64,000 nucleotides of DNA from positions 62,001 through 126,000 of the forward strand of contig JACVTC010000061.1 of assembly GCA_016946835.1 (NCBI GenBank), read 5' to 3'. Within the stretch, counting starts at the first letter, position 1; each line of letters opens with the position of its first letter. Position numbers and translations under genes: made by a program. Below, piece after piece: positions 1 through 11,991 of this stretch. Source of the stretch: Neocallimastix lanati (nom. inval.). Taxonomy: Eukaryota > Neocallimastigomycota > Neocallimastigomycetes > Neocallimastigales > Neocallimastigaceae. Below the pieces are notes generated by a model, which saw only the letters and a list, made by a program, of their open reading frames with translations, was not told the origin of the DNA and searched no databases.

Positions 1-44
1 TGCATTTCGAAAATTTTTATTACAAAAATTTATATTTTGTTGTA
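1..44. repeat. Left terminal inverted repeat of the MULE
   Basis: It begins TGCATTTCGAAAATTTTTAT and ends TTTTGTTGTA. Its reverse complement matches 4161-4203 with two internal mismatches and a small difference at the outermost bases. Confidence 0.8.
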
Positions 45-763
45 TGGCTTAAATATTTTTAATTTTAAGCCATTTAATTTTATTAAAATTTTAATGAATA
101 ATAATTAATTAATTAAATAAATAAAATTACAATTCTCAAAAATTTTCAAACACGTAATCTTACGTGGGGCGTATATCTAATTGTATCATAATTTTGTGGC
201 TTTTTCTACAATTTTTAAAAAGTCATATATTTACAATATGGCGTGAATAATAATTGTGGTGATATTTTATGACGTAAATTTATAAGCCACCAAGAATTTG
301 GCGAAATTCAACTGGACGAAATTCAACTTTTGGCGAAATACAACACTTTAATAAATAATAGTTAGGTTAGGTATTTCTATTTAACATTGAAAAATAAAAT
401 AAAAAATAAATAAACATTTTATTTTTTAATGCTTAAAAAATAAAATAAAAATAAAAAATAAGAAAACTTTTTTTTTAAACATTGAAAAAGTAAAATAAAA
501 ATAAATAAAAATATATTTTTTAAGCATTAAAAAATAAAAAAAAATAAAATAAAATAAAAAATAAAAAATAAAAATAAAAATAAAAATAAATAAATAAAAT
601 AGTAAATAAAGAAATAATAAATAATTAATAATTAAATAATTATTTAAATAATTATATAATTAATTAAAAAAAAGTTTATTATTTTAATATTAAAAAAAAA
701 AAAAAAAAAGTTTCAAAGCATTTAAAAGTATATTTATTAAAATATTTTATTGAAAAATTTTAA

Positions 764-2188
764 TTATCAATAGAAGATAATATAGAAATTGAAATAAGTG
801 AAACAAATCGAGGAAATGAACAAATTATTATTAATAAAAAACAAAAATTTAATTTTTCATTTCAAAGGAAAGATAGATCAAAAATTTATAGATGCACTGA
901 ATATAAGACTTTAAATAAATGCAAATCTTTAATTATTTTAAATGATAAAAAGGAGGTTTTAAAATATAAAAGTTTACATAACCATCTCGAAAAAGAAATT
1001 AATGTGTCTATATCAGTAGCAAAGCATAAAATTAAGGAAGAAATTAAAAAAAATTCAATTCCTATGGATATAAAACCTAAACATATATTTATTGCTGTTT
1101 CTCAAGAAATGGGACTTATATGTCCCGAATATAGTACAATTAGATCCCAAATAATAAGAAATATAAATAAACAATTTCCTCCAAACATAAAAAGTTTTGA
1201 TGATATTCCCATTGAATCAGAATATTATAAAACTAAAAGAAATGGAAATTTTATGATATTTAGAAATACTGATCTAATAATCTTTCAATCACCATTCCAA
1301 GCATATTTATTTTCGAATTATCATAAAAATATATTTGCGGACGGTACATTTTATGCAGCATCGAAATTTAGTTATCAGTTATTTATAACAAGAACTTATG
1401 TTGGGGAATTTAATATGTTTTACACTACTTCCATTTCTATATTAAAAAATAAAAAACAATCTACATATGAAACATTATTTAAAGAAATAAAAAAAAATGC
1501 AAATAAATTTAGGAGTAATACATTAATTACTACAATTAATTTTCATTGTGATTTTGAACAAGGTATATCTAATGCCGCAAAAAAAGTTTTTCCCAATATA
1601 AATATTAAATATTGTGTTTGGCATTACAAAAGATAATTAGAAAAACAAAAAAATATATTATGTTATCATGAAGTGAAGAATAATAATGATGTATATATTT
1701 ATTATAAAGCTATTTCGAACTTACCGTTTATAAACCCTAACTATATATTTGATATTTATATTATAATAAAAAGAATTTGTCAAAAAAAAAAGTATAATAA
1801 TTTTCTGCAATTTTTAGAATATTTTAATAAAAATTATTTACTTAAGTATAATGTTAATAATTGGAATTATTATGAAAATATAGAGCATTTAACAAACAAT
1901 GCATCAGAATCTTATAATAGCTACTTAAATAATATATTTCCAAATAAACCTTTATTTTATAAATTAATATATATATTAAAAGAAGAAGAAAACTTATCTT
2001 ATAATGATTACTAAAGGAGAACTAAAGGAACTTGGAAAAAAAAGCAAAAAATATTTAGTGCAACTGATGAAATTAAAATTTTAATTGAAAATTACAAAAG
2101 TAAGGAAATAAATTTATTTTATAATGGATGCAACAGAAATGAATTAGTTAAATTATGGAAAGATTGTTTAATTGATTTAACGATATAA
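764..2188 (+). pseudogene. FLYWCH zinc finger + MULE transposase relic
   Basis: A coding frame runs from about 764. It first shows a FLYWCH-type finger (YRC at about 888-895, a second Cys near 920, then HNH near 977-985). A MULE transposase core follows, with FADGTF near 1336-1353 (first Asp), FHCDFE near 1541-1558 (second Asp) and KYCVWHYKR just before an in-frame TAA at 1634-1636. The same frame resumes at once with alignable sequence (LTNNASESYN) and meets a second TAA at 2012-2014. The C-terminal part continues in another frame to a stop at 2186-2188. There is no ATG ahead of the finger, so the 5' end is lost or lies in an unseen exon. The protein would cut and paste the element by DDE chemistry. 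Two in-frame stops plus a frame change make this a dead copy. Confidence 0.8.
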
Positions 2189-2203
2189 ATATTAATTTAA
2201 AAT

Positions 2204-2340
2204 AAATAATCTTAATTTAAAAAAATGCTAGAAAAATACAAATTTATTTATTTTAAATTTATATTTATAATCGTTTAAATAATAATTAAATAATCTTAAT
2301 TTAAAAAAAATGCTAGAAAAACACAAATTTATTTATCTAT
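2204..2340. repeat. Imperfect direct repeat, two copies
   Basis: A roughly 50-bp segment beginning AATAATCTTAATTTAAAAAA and containing ATGCTAGAAAAA occurs near 2204-2256 and again near 2291-2340. The remaining DNA from 2190 to 2890 is A/T-rich with no gene seen. Confidence 0.6.
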
Positions 2341-2891
2341 TGTGTTTATTTAATAATCTTAATAGAAATTATCTTTAGTAATTTATAACTAAAACCGATT
2401 TATTTGATACTAGTTAAAATTTTATTAATATCAATATTAATATTATATAATTATAAATTTTATTAATATCAATATCAATATTATATAATTATCAATATCA
2501 ATATTATATTATAAATTTTATTAATATCAATATACTTTTCAAAATTAATTATGTTATTAAAAATATTAAATTCAATAAAAGATTTTTATTATTTTATTAA
2601 AATTCTAATTGTTATTATTATATTTTAATAATAATTGATTCATATTGATCAAACATTATAAATATTACTATGCAAATAATTAATTATTTTAATAGGATCA
2701 ATTATTCAACTCTTATTGTTTTAATTTTTAATTCTTATATTATTTAAATTAATATATATATATATCGTTTATGAAAATATGAATTATAAATTATTAAAAT
2801 TATTTACTTTTCATTTAAATTTTTTTATTTACTATAATAAAATATAATAATTAAAAGACAAACGTTATTATAACTAAATTTTTTTTTTTAG

Positions 2892-3250
2892 AAAAATAAA
2901 TGAAAAAAAATTAAAATATATAAGATTCCTATATATATAAAATAATTATTATATATATATTTTTTTATTTTATTTTATTTTATTTTATATTTATTTCACC
3001 TATATACTTTATTATTTAATATTTTTATATATGTTAAACTTATATATATTTATATGGTTTATATATTATATAGAAAAATAAATGATAAAAAATTAAAATA
3101 TATGATTCCTATATATATAAAATAATTGTTATATTTTTTTTTTATTTTATTTTATTTTATTTTATTTTATATTTATTTCACCTATATACTTTATTATTTA
3201 ATATTTTTATATATGTTATACTTATATGGCTTATATATTATCTTAATCTT
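2892..3250. repeat. Tandem duplication of about 180 bp, A/T-rich
   Basis: Two adjacent copies, roughly 2892-3072 and 3073-3250, share GATTCCTATATATATAAAAT, an (ATTTT)n run and ACCTATATACTTTATTATTT in the same order. No coding signal. Confidence 0.7.
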
Positions 3251-3318
3251 TAAAAAAATAATATTTAGTTTAATAATAAATTTAAAATTAATCTATAAAA
3301 AATCTATTTTTTATTTAT

Positions 3319-3767
3319 TTAACTACGCCAACACCAACCATATTCAGTAAGACAGTATTTACCAACTATATCATAAACACGAGCATCGCGATTAACATAA
3401 CCTCTCCATGAAAATCCACCTCTTGTGTTGTTTGGTGTGTAATAACATCCATTTTTGGTACTTATATGTCTAGTAATCCATTTACAATTATCTGGATTTT
3501 TATATTGTGTATCTCTAAGATATGCTCCAACAGGGATTTCTCTATAATTAACTACTGAATTATGGAGGAAACAATCATAAAATCCACGATTACTATTTTT
3601 ATAATACCATAACCTTTATATATATATGTATTTTTGCAATCTCTAGAATTAAGGAAATATAGATGAGATATATCTGAATATATAGCTGGTCCAACCAATT
3701 TTATACCACAAACATAAGTAATGCATGCAGTAGCAATTAATAAAGCAGTTAATAATTTTTTAAACAT
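3319..3767 (-). pseudogene. Small secreted protein gene, one frame change
   Basis: The 5' half opens with ATG at 3767 and encodes a clear signal peptide (MFKKLLTALLIATACITYVC) and a short mature part with a Cys and aromatic residues. Near 3600 the coding character moves to another frame. That second frame runs to a TAA at 3319-3321 and is rich in Tyr, Trp, Cys and Asn (for example NPDNCKWITRH, GWCWRS). No intron of plausible size explains the change, so it is either a small indel or a sequence error. At about 140 codons in total it would be a small secreted protein. I do not recognise the family and assign no function. It lies inside the ends of the MULE, on the opposite strand to the transposase. 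Confidence 0.6.
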
Positions 3768-4160
3768 TTTAATTTATAAAATTAATACTTTAATATAATA
3801 TTGTAAAAAATACTAATTATAAACCTATTTATATATTTATTTTTTTTTTTAATTATTCAATTATGTAATTACGTATGTAATTCTGTTGATAATATAAACA
3901 AGGTATTAATAATAATTAATAATATACAATAAAATAAAAAAAATATAATAATTATTTTATATATGTAGTAATTATATATATATATATATATATATTTTTT
4001 ATTTAGTTTTCTAAAAAAAAATTTTTAAGTCATAATAAACGTTTGTCTTAATTATTTTTATTATCATTTAAAAATTTATTTATTCATTTATAATTTATTT
4101 ATTCATTTATTTATTTATTTATTTATTACATTATAATACTCCATGTTTTCCGAAATGCAC

Positions 4161-4203
4161 TACAACAAAATACAAATTTATGTAATAAAAATTTTCGAAA
4201 TGA
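4161..4203. repeat. Right terminal inverted repeat of the MULE
   Basis: Reverse complement of 1-44 with two internal mismatches. Directly inside it, 4151-4160 reads CGAAATGCAC, another copy of the terminal motif. Confidence 0.75.
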
Positions 4204-4640
4204 CACACTCCCTTTAGCAATATGGTGTATTTTCATAAGTGGCTTGTTTTTTTTAATAATTAAATAATAAATAATAATTAAATAAATTAAATATTCTAAA
4301 AATAATTTTTTATAATTCTTTTTTAATAGAATATAATAATTATTTCTTTTGAAATAATTATTTATATATTTATTTATGATTGTATAGAATATCTTAAAAA
4401 TGTATGGCTTTATTTTAAAATTTTATATTAAAATTTTATATGCCACATTGTGAAATGCACGATCCTCTTCAAATGTAACTTCGGTTCAATGTTATATATG
4501 TATAATTTTAACACTAATTTTTAGAATTAAAATCATAAATCTTCAATTTTATATAATACAGAATTTCTGAGTTTTTCCATAAGATTGTTATTTATTATTG
4601 ATATTATTATTATTATTTATATGTATTAGTATCATGTATT
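4204..4640. other. A/T-rich spacer with a further MULE-type end motif
   Basis: No gene seen. GCCACATTGTGAAATGCAC at about 4442-4460 resembles the GCCACATTCCGAAATGCA motif found at other places in the window (18.1-18.9 kb). Confidence 0.5.
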
Positions 4641-5950
4641 TTTATTTATAGTTTGTATTATCTCCCCTGATTTCATGATCCGGAATAAAATTGGAAATTT
4701 CAGGTGACCATGCTTTAAAAAAGCTGTTCCCAAGATTGGATTTGAAAAATCCAAATGACCTAGATAGGATTGTTTTATTATTAGTAATATCTAATATTTT
4801 ATAAGCTGATAGATTTTCAGAGTATCCTAGAAATATCCCTGGTTTAGTATTGTTATCGAATTTAGATCTAAAGACTTTAGGAATAGAAAAAAAAAAAAAA
4901 AACTTTGCATCCAAATACTTTAATATTTGAGTAGTTGACCTTTATGTTTCATTAATTATTTCGTATTAAATTTTCAGATTTATACTTTTGTGTGGAATAC
5001 GATTATGGATATAATTGGCCGTAGATGTAGCATCTTCCCAAAAATTTTTGACGAAGTTTAGAATCATTCAGCATAGCTTTGGTTGAGTTTATTAAAGTAC
5101 CATTGAAACCTTCCACCCTTCCATTTTTTAATTATGGATTATATGATACAGTTTAGTTGATGTTTAATACCATAAAGATTTGAAGAATAAATTAAAATTA
5201 TGATTACAAATTCTGTACCATTATCAGTTCGAATATATATTTAATTCTAGTATTATACTTATTTTTAATACTTAAAGAACCAACGATAAAAATGAATTAA
5301 ATGTATCACTAATGGATTTTTAAAAAAAAACAGAGTCCATCCATACCGTGAATAGTCATCAAGGAATGTAAATAGATATTTGTTGCCATAAAGCAATTCA
5401 GGAAGAGGACCAACCAAGTCCATGTGAAGTAATTCAAATATATGTTTTGATTTAGTTATTGCTTGCTTATATGTTTTTTTTTTGTTTTTTTTTTTGGTTT
5501 TGAATTCACACAATTTGGGCATTGATTAATTGGAGTATTTAGTTTTAATAATTTGCCTTTAATATGACCTAATGGTCAAAATGACATAATCTTCTATGCC
5601 AATAGATATAATTTCTTTGTTGCATTTTGGTTTAGTGAAATTTATTTCTAAATTATTATATTGATTGTTATTATTATTGAGATTTATTTTATTATTGGAA
5701 AACCATATTTTTAGATGAATAGGTTTTGATTGTCATGTTATTAACTATTCTTTTATCATTACTATCGTAAATGACTACGTATGGTTTATTGTTTGAATTG
5801 TTGAAAAAACAGAATTTGTAATTTTCTTTTAGTAATTTACATACTGATACAAAGATTGTATTTTCATCTTGATGATATTATTTTTATTTTATCTTTTATA
5901 TTAATATCATCGGTTGACAATTTAATTTTTCATCTTGATGATATTAGTTT
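4640..5950 (-). mobile_element. Old Ty1/copia fragment (fossil)
   Basis: On the minus strand the region reads as the gag-pre-integrase and integrase part of a Ty1/copia polyprotein. It has an MDLVGPLPE stretch and FLDDYSRYGW near 5340-5420, then the post-integrase segment with KPGIFLGYSE near 4820-4860. These motifs align with the younger copia element at 8.5-13.7 kb. No LTRs were found and the frame is broken in several places, so this is a heavily decayed, older copy. RT and RNase H were not seen. Confidence 0.75.
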
Positions 5951-6300
5951 TATTTTAATTTTTAGTATTTAATTATAATTTTATTTATAGTTGATTAAGA
6001 AAAAATATTTTTATTTCTTACGGATTCGATTCAGTAATAAATAAAATATAATCAATAATAAAAATAATTATTTATTAGTTCTTTGTTTAATTAAAAGAGT
6101 TTTTTTTTTTTAAAGACAACAAAAAATTGATTTATCTTTATTAATTAAATAGTTAATAAAAATACATGTAATAAAAAGAAAAAAGATAAAATAATAAACA
6201 AAAAAAAAAAAAAAACAGAAAATAAAAAAAAAAATAATGGTATAATGTATTTTAGATTCATTTAATTAAGTAAGACTTCACAAGGGCATTATCATATTGT
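5951..6300. other. A/T-rich spacer
   Basis: Contains a near-direct repeat of a CATCTTGATGATATTA segment (5868 and 5932 area) and A/T runs. No gene seen. Confidence 0.4.
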
Positions 6301-6850
6301 AGTATAATTATTATTTTTTGACTTCACGATGTTAATCATAATTTTAAGATACGAAATTATGATCTTTATTGGTTACGCTAGCCTTTGTTAGAAACTTCCG
6401 AGATCCCCACTAAATATGGAATAGTCGACGAAGTTGAATATTTAGCACAATCGGAGTAGTGAATATATGAAAAAGAAATGGATAATTATTTGAAAGTACA
6501 TTAAGATATTGGCTATTACCGACCTCTTGCAAGCAAATACAGATAGGTTTATAAATTTCATTAAAGTACCTTATGCCGTTACGTTTTTCTACATTCCATC
6601 CATTAATGTTTCAATTGACACATAGATTAAAGCTTTGAGTAGACGGTGAGCAAATACTACTCTAGAGAAAATCTTTAACCATTGATTGAGTTTCAAAAGA
6701 AGAAAATTTATTGTTAAATTTCTTAACATAACTGAAAGTTCGGATTTTGTTGGTTTTGATCATGAATAAAGATAAAAATGAAATTTTTATTCCGAATATC
6801 GAATCTGCGAAGGCCTCAGATGTAAGACAAGTATAGTTTCTGTATTTGAA
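6300..6850 (-). mobile_element. LINE relic, endonuclease N-terminus
   Basis: Read on the minus strand, about 6490-6650 gives NINGWNVEKRN and PICICLQEVGNSQYL. These match the endonuclease start of the intact LINE at 28.1-32.2 kb (NINGWNTEKRD and PICICLQETGKSKYL). Sequence upstream of it (about 6650-6760) also aligns with the intact element's N-terminus. The frame has stops and shifts, so this is an old dead copy of the same Tad-like family. Confidence 0.75.
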
Positions 6851-7389
6851 GAAGTATTATCCATTTCGAAGAAAGCCAAAAAAAAATAAAATAAAAGAAG
6901 TAAAAAAATAAAAAATAGTAATAATAATAATAATAGATAATCTTTTTTTTTTTAATATAATATATATATAATAAAATAAAAATAAAAAAATAAAAGAGAA
7001 AGTAAACTCCCTTTAAATAGTATCAAAAAAAATTGTTAGTGTTGAATATATGAAAATTTGAAATATATCGTTGTTCTTGATGATTATGTAATTGTTTGAT
7101 TTAGTAAAGAATTGATTTTATCCTGTATTGTTGTAATAATATTTATAATTTTTTACAAGGGTTAGAAAGTTATTAATTCTTTGTACAGTAACTGAAAGAT
7201 ATAAAAGTAAAATAAAATACTTGTATATTCTGTTAAAATGAATAATCTATTCTTTTTATCTTTTGAATAATTGTTTTTCTTTTCAATTAATAAAGCTCTT
7301 TAAGACGTAAAAATTTTCTGTTGAATAATCATTTAATAGCTAAAATATAGATGTAAAGAAAAAAAAAAGTTAGTAGTGAAAGACGATTA

Positions 7390-7800
7390 AAAGATTCCCA
7401 TCTGTAAAATAATGTCTGAAATACAAGCTTTGGAGTGAATCAATCTCCTACATTTCCATTTTACAATAGCTACATGAGAGATTAAATAAAATTATAGAAA
7501 AATACATATATAAAATAATGCTAAAAGTAAAAAATACAATTGTTTCATTACAATATTAATATATAGAAACTGCATGATATATATTAATTATACAACTCCA
7601 ATGTTACTACATATCCAGTTTAAAACAATATAAAATATCAAATTCACTTTCAACAGTCTTCCAGTATTCCAATATACACTCTTCGTACTTGATGCCACTT
7701 TAGAGAGGAGAACCATCGATTGTCATCAGAATCACAGAAAGCTGCAATTTAGTACACATGATATAGGCTATTCCTTTTCCATCAACCCGCCATGAACCTG
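7390..7800 (-). mobile_element. LINE relic, segment upstream of and entering RT
   Basis: About 7380-7460 on the minus strand gives GDWFTPKLVFQTLFYRWESF, which parallels GDWFTQKFVFKTLFKGWASF at 26.1 kb. Both loci carry the same upstream block (about 7650-7760 and 26200-26300). Both are decayed parts of a LINE related to, but not the same as, the intact one. The DNA between 6850 and 7390 is A/T-rich with no gene seen. Confidence 0.55.
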
Positions 7801-7974
7801 GAAAAACAATCCACATCATTGGGGTCATTAATATTAATATTCTATATGAACTATTATTCCATGAAGTGCTGATAGTAATACCCCCTCAGAGACATCATTC
7901 CTGGTGGTAAATCAAAATATAATAAAATATATTTTAACAAAAATTCATATTGAGATAAAATTCATTAATAAATT

Positions 7975-8529
7975 TATTATTTATTAATAGATATTCTTTA
8001 TTATTCTTTATTATATATTAATAAATACCATTTATTATTATTTATTATTTATTATTTATTAATAAATACCATTCATTATTATTTATTATTTATTATTTAT
8101 TATTTATTAATAAATACCATTCATTATTATTTATTATTTATTAATAAATACCATTCATTATTACTTATTATTTATTAATAAATACCATTCATTATTATTT
8201 ATTATTTATTAATAAATACCATTCATTATTATTTATTATTTATTAATAAATACCATTCATTATTACTTATTATTTATTAATAAATACCATTCATTATTAT
8301 TTATTATTTATTAATAAATACCATTCATTATTATTTATTATTTATGAATAAATACCATTCATTATTATTTATTATTTATGAATAAATACCATTCATTATT
8401 ATTTATTATTTATTATTTATTATTTATTATTTATTATTTATTATTTATTAATAAATACCATTCATTATTATTTATTATTTATTATTTATTATTTATTATT
8501 TATTATTTATTAATAAATACCATTCATTA
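7975..8529. repeat. 34-bp minisatellite, left part
   Basis: The unit contains TTATTAATAAATACCATTC. The CCATTC landmark recurs at exact 34-bp steps from about 8117 to 8389. The next two steps are longer (69 and 62 bp) because of extra TTATTTA units. Variants such as TTATGAATAAATACC occur. The array stops at the copia insertion (8530) and resumes at 13718. Confidence 0.9.
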
Positions 8530-8794
8530 TGTTCAAGGTTGTGGATTCAGAGAACGCGAACAAGTATTACACCAAGTGTTTTAATATATATTTATTATAT
8601 ATTTTTATTTATATATTTATTTAGAAAAATACATGTATCTTTATTATTATAAAATCAACGAGAAAACAAATAAACTAATTTTTAATTAAACTATAAAATA
8701 ACTATATACAAAATAAGGTTATAATTAATGAGGCTTGTGTGGCATATTAGATATGTTATGCATAATGTTCATATAACATTGCTAATATTTAACA
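8530..8794 (-). repeat. 3' LTR of the copia element
   Basis: 265 bp, near-identical to 13452-13717, with TG...CA ends when read on the minus strand. Confidence 0.92.
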
Positions 8795-9000
8795 TTCCCC
8801 CTACATTTTGCATTACATATTTACAATAAAAAAAATAAATTTTTTTTTTTTTTTTTTTATTTTCTATATTAAATTTGTATTAATAAATTTTTTTTTTTTT
8901 TTCTTTTTTCTTTTTTTAATCAAAAATAAAATCAGTGAAAATTTTCATTTTTGGACCTGAAATATTTTTAGTTAATGAGTCTGCAACCATATTTTCTGTA

Positions 9001-11991
9001 TCAATATTTTAATGATACTTTTCCTTCATTTATTTTTTCATTAACATATTTATATTTTATATCCATATGTTTACATCTTGCATTAGAATTTTCATCTTCT
9101 GCGATAAATTTGCATGATTTGTTATCAATATTTATTTTTAGAGTAAAGTTGTTATTAAATATTTCACCCAATAATTTTTGTAACCACATACCATGCTTAG
9201 TACATTCAGTTAGGCTGACAAATTCCGCTTCCGCTGTTGATAAAGTTACACATTTTTGTAATTGTGATTTCCAAGAAATAGGACTATCTCCATTAAGAAA
9301 TATATATCCTGTTGTTGATTTTCTTGTTTCTTCATCTTCAGCAAAATCTGCATCACAATAAACAGATATATTTTTGTTTCCTTTATAATGAATTGATTTT
9401 TCTTTTGTTGAATTTAAATATTGTAAAATCATATGAGCTGATTTTAAATCTACTTCTTTTGGATATTCTGAATGTCTTGCTGCTTGATTAACAGCAAAAG
9501 CTATATCTGGTCTTGTTTTAGTAGATATAAATAATAATTCTCCTATGATTGATTTATAGATTGTTTTGTCAATTTCTGGAGAATTTTCTCTTTCTTCTTT
9601 AGTAATTTTTCTACTAGGATATTTGATTGGTTTTGTTTTCTTCATATTATATTTTTCAATTAATTTTTCTATGTAATCTATTTGATTAATTTTGTATCCT
9701 TGATCTGTCTTGAAAATGTTTATTCCAATTATTTTATCAGCATTTGTATATTTTGAAATTTGATATTTATTTTGAAGATCGTTTGATACATATTTTATTT
9801 CTTCTTCAATTCCTGAAAGTAAAATATCATCAACATATAGACTTAATACTAATGATAATTTATTATTTTTATATTTAGTAAATATACACTTATCAGTATT
9901 AATTTGTTTAAGTCCTATACTTATTAAGAATTTGGATATTTCATTATTCCACTCTCTACCAGCTTGTTTTAAGCCATATAGAACTTTCTTTAGTAACCAA
10001 TACTTACCTTTGTTATAATTTTTATCTCCTTTTGGAATTTTCATGTAGATTTTTTCTTTTAATTTAGCATTCAGGTAAGCTGCTTTTATATCTAATTGTT
10101 TTAACTCCCAATTATATCTGGCAGCTATTGCAATAGTTATTCTAAGACTATCGGCTTGTACTGTTGGTGAGTATGTGTTGTTATAGTCTATTCCTTCTCT
10201 TTGTTTGAAACCTTTGGCTACCCATCTTGCATTTTTTGTTCCATCATTTTTTGTAGTGAATATCCATCTTCCATCAATTAATGTTGCGTTACGAGGAATA
10301 CTGTTAATTATTTCCATAACTCTTTGATTATACATGTTATTTAGTTTTTTATTTATGGCTTGTTTCCATTGTTTTGAATCTTTTGAGTTAATTGCTTCCT
10401 CATAATTTGATGGATTATTAAATTTGATATTTAAAATTTTGTTTTTCTTTTTTGGATTTGTATTATTTTCTTTTATAACGTCATCATTATTATTTTTTTC
10501 ATTATCATTTTCATTAATGAATTTTCTTTTATTGTTATTAGAATTTGTTTCACTATTGTTAGAATTTGTTTCACTATTGTTATTATTATTTAAATAATTT
10601 TTATTATTATCCTTGGTGTTAATTGTAGTTTTAGTATTGTTATTATTTTTATTATTTTCAATAGTGTTTTGTTTATTCGTAATATTGTTATTATTATTAT
10701 CTGTGGTATCGGTATTGTTGTTATTATTGTCAGCAGTTTCAAAATTATTATTATTTGAATTATTCATATTAATATTCTTGGTATTTGAATTATTATTGTT
10801 TAAGTTATTATTTAAATTTTGATTATTCATAAATTGTGAATTATTATCTGAATGTTCCCCCTGAATTTGTGAATTATCAAAATCAAAAAGAGAATCAACG
10901 GAATCATTTGATAAGAAAGTAGTTTCAATAGATCCAGGAATATTTTCCATAAAATATACATCTCTTGCAGATATAATAGAATTAGTAGTTATATCAAGGA
11001 TTTTATAACCTGTAGAGCCAGAAGCACAACCAAGAAAGATACCTGGTTTAGTATTATTATCTAATTTATTTTTCTTATGATTATTATAAAAATAAACTCT
11101 GCAACCAAAAACTTTTAAATGGGATATATCAACAGGCTTGTTGAAGAAAACTTCATCAGGAATAAGAGAGTTATTGCCTTGATGAGGATTAAGATTATAG
11201 AGACGACAAGCACATAAAATTGCTGAATCCCAAAAGTTAATAGGTAGTTTCGCAGAAGATAAGAGTGTTTTAACACAGTTATCTAAGGTTTGGTTAAGAC
11301 GTTCTGCACGACCATTTTGCTGAGGGCAATTAGGTAAAGAATGAATAAATTCAATACCATTATCCGCAAGATATTTTATCAAATTAGCGTTATCGTATTC
11401 TCTTCCATTATCGGTTTTGAGAGTAACTATGTTATAACTAGTGGTATTTTTCATTAGCTTATGGAAGTGAATAAACGCGTTACATACATCGGATTTATTC
11501 TTTAATAAATAAATCCAGCATTTTCTTGAGAAGTCATCTAAGAATGTGACATAATAATTGTAACCGTTGTATGATGTGATAAATTTTCCAACAACATCTG
11601 AATGAATAAGTTGTAATGAATGTGTTGATTTATTAAAAGATGAGTAGAAAGGTTTTTTCTTCATTTTACTAATATGGCATTGAGAACAATCCTTTTTATT
11701 ATGTAAATTTGTATGTTTTAAAACAAAGTCTTGAATATTTTTATTATTATTAAAGTGTCCTAATCTAGCATGCCATAAATCGTAGTCAAAATTTATTACA
11801 TTTGTGTTGTTAATTAAATTATAATTATTTATATTATGTGTATTTAGTGTAAATAGGAAGTCATCATTTGCATGTAGCGTTGAAATCAGTTTATTGTTTT
11901 TATAAATTTGTAGACGATCTTTATTTTTGATAACGTCATAATCCATTATGAGAGTGTAACCTTTTAGAACCAAACAATGGGTAGATAACAA
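9001..11991 (-). CDS. copia pol region: integrase, RT, RNase H (fossil)
   Basis: Long open segment of about 996 codons. The N-terminal part has the gag-pre-integrase signature (LWHARLGHFN) and an HHCC-like Cys pair (DCSQCHISK). It then shows the integrase core motifs FLDDFSRKCW, TDNGREY and PQQNGRAERLNQT. A roughly 150-residue Asn-rich hinge follows. The RT has GRWIFTTKNDGT, KQLDIKAAYLNA, KVLYGLKQAGREW and the catalytic LYVDDILLSG. The C-terminal RNase H includes VYCDADFAEDEETRKSTTGY and TLSTAEAEFVSLTEC. It is part of the element at 8530-13717, downstream of gag. Codon and base use match the rest of the window. Confidence 0.92.
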   Translation of the reverse strand: MLSTHCLVLKGYTLIMDYDVIKNKDRLQIYKNNKLISTLHANDDFLFTLNTHNINNYNLINNTNVINFDYDLWHARLGHFNNNKNIQDFVLKHTNLHNKKDCSQCHISKMKKKPFYSSFNKSTHSLQLIHSDVVGKFITSYNGYNYYVTFLDDFSRKCWIYLLKNKSDVCNAFIHFHKLMKNTTSYNIVTLKTDNGREYDNANLIKYLADNGIEFIHSLPNCPQQNGRAERLNQTLDNCVKTLLSSAKLPINFWDSAILCACRLYNLNPHQGNNSLIPDEVFFNKPVDISHLKVFGCRVYFYNNHKKNKLDNNTKPGIFLGCASGSTGYKILDITTNSIISARDVYFMENIPGSIETTFLSNDSVDSLFDFDNSQIQGEHSDNNSQFMNNQNLNNNLNNNNSNTKNINMNNSNNNNFETADNNNNNTDTTDNNNNNITNKQNTIENNKNNNNTKTTINTKDNNKNYLNNNNNSETNSNNSETNSNNNKRKFINENDNEKNNNDDVIKENNTNPKKKNKILNIKFNNPSNYEEAINSKDSKQWKQAINKKLNNMYNQRVMEIINSIPRNATLIDGRWIFTTKNDGTKNARWVAKGFKQREGIDYNNTYSPTVQADSLRITIAIAARYNWELKQLDIKAAYLNAKLKEKIYMKIPKGDKNYNKGKYWLLKKVLYGLKQAGREWNNEISKFLISIGLKQINTDKCIFTKYKNNKLSLVLSLYVDDILLSGIEEEIKYVSNDLQNKYQISKYTNADKIIGINIFKTDQGYKINQIDYIEKLIEKYNMKKTKPIKYPSRKITKEERENSPEIDKTIYKSIIGELLFISTKTRPDIAFAVNQAARHSEYPKEVDLKSAHMILQYLNSTKEKSIHYKGNKNISVYCDADFAEDEETRKSTTGYIFLNGDSPISWKSQLQKCVTLSTAEAEFVSLTECTKHGMWLQKLLGEIFNNNFTLKINIDNKSCKFIAEDENSNARCKHMDIKYKYVNEKINEGKVSLKY

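Larger units (their letters stand above)
1..4204 (+). mobile_element. MULE (Mutator-like) DNA transposon, decayed
   Basis: Positions 1-44 and 4161-4203 are inverted repeats of each other, with about 42 of 44 bases pairing. Between them lies a FLYWCH/MULE transposase relic (764-2188, plus strand) and a broken secreted-protein gene (3319-3767, minus strand). Mutator-like elements are known to carry long terminal inverted repeats and sometimes host gene pieces. The element starts at the first base of the window, so a target duplication cannot be tested on that side. Further copies of the terminal motif (TGCATTTCG, or its complement CGAAATGCA) lie at 4151-4159 and in weaker form at 4450-4457. The right end may therefore be compound or nested. 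The transposase is broken, so the copy cannot be autonomous. Confidence 0.75.

Noticed and set aside
9001-9361. Plus-strand 128-codon frame starting at 8975
   Set aside because: Antisense of the copia RNase H region.
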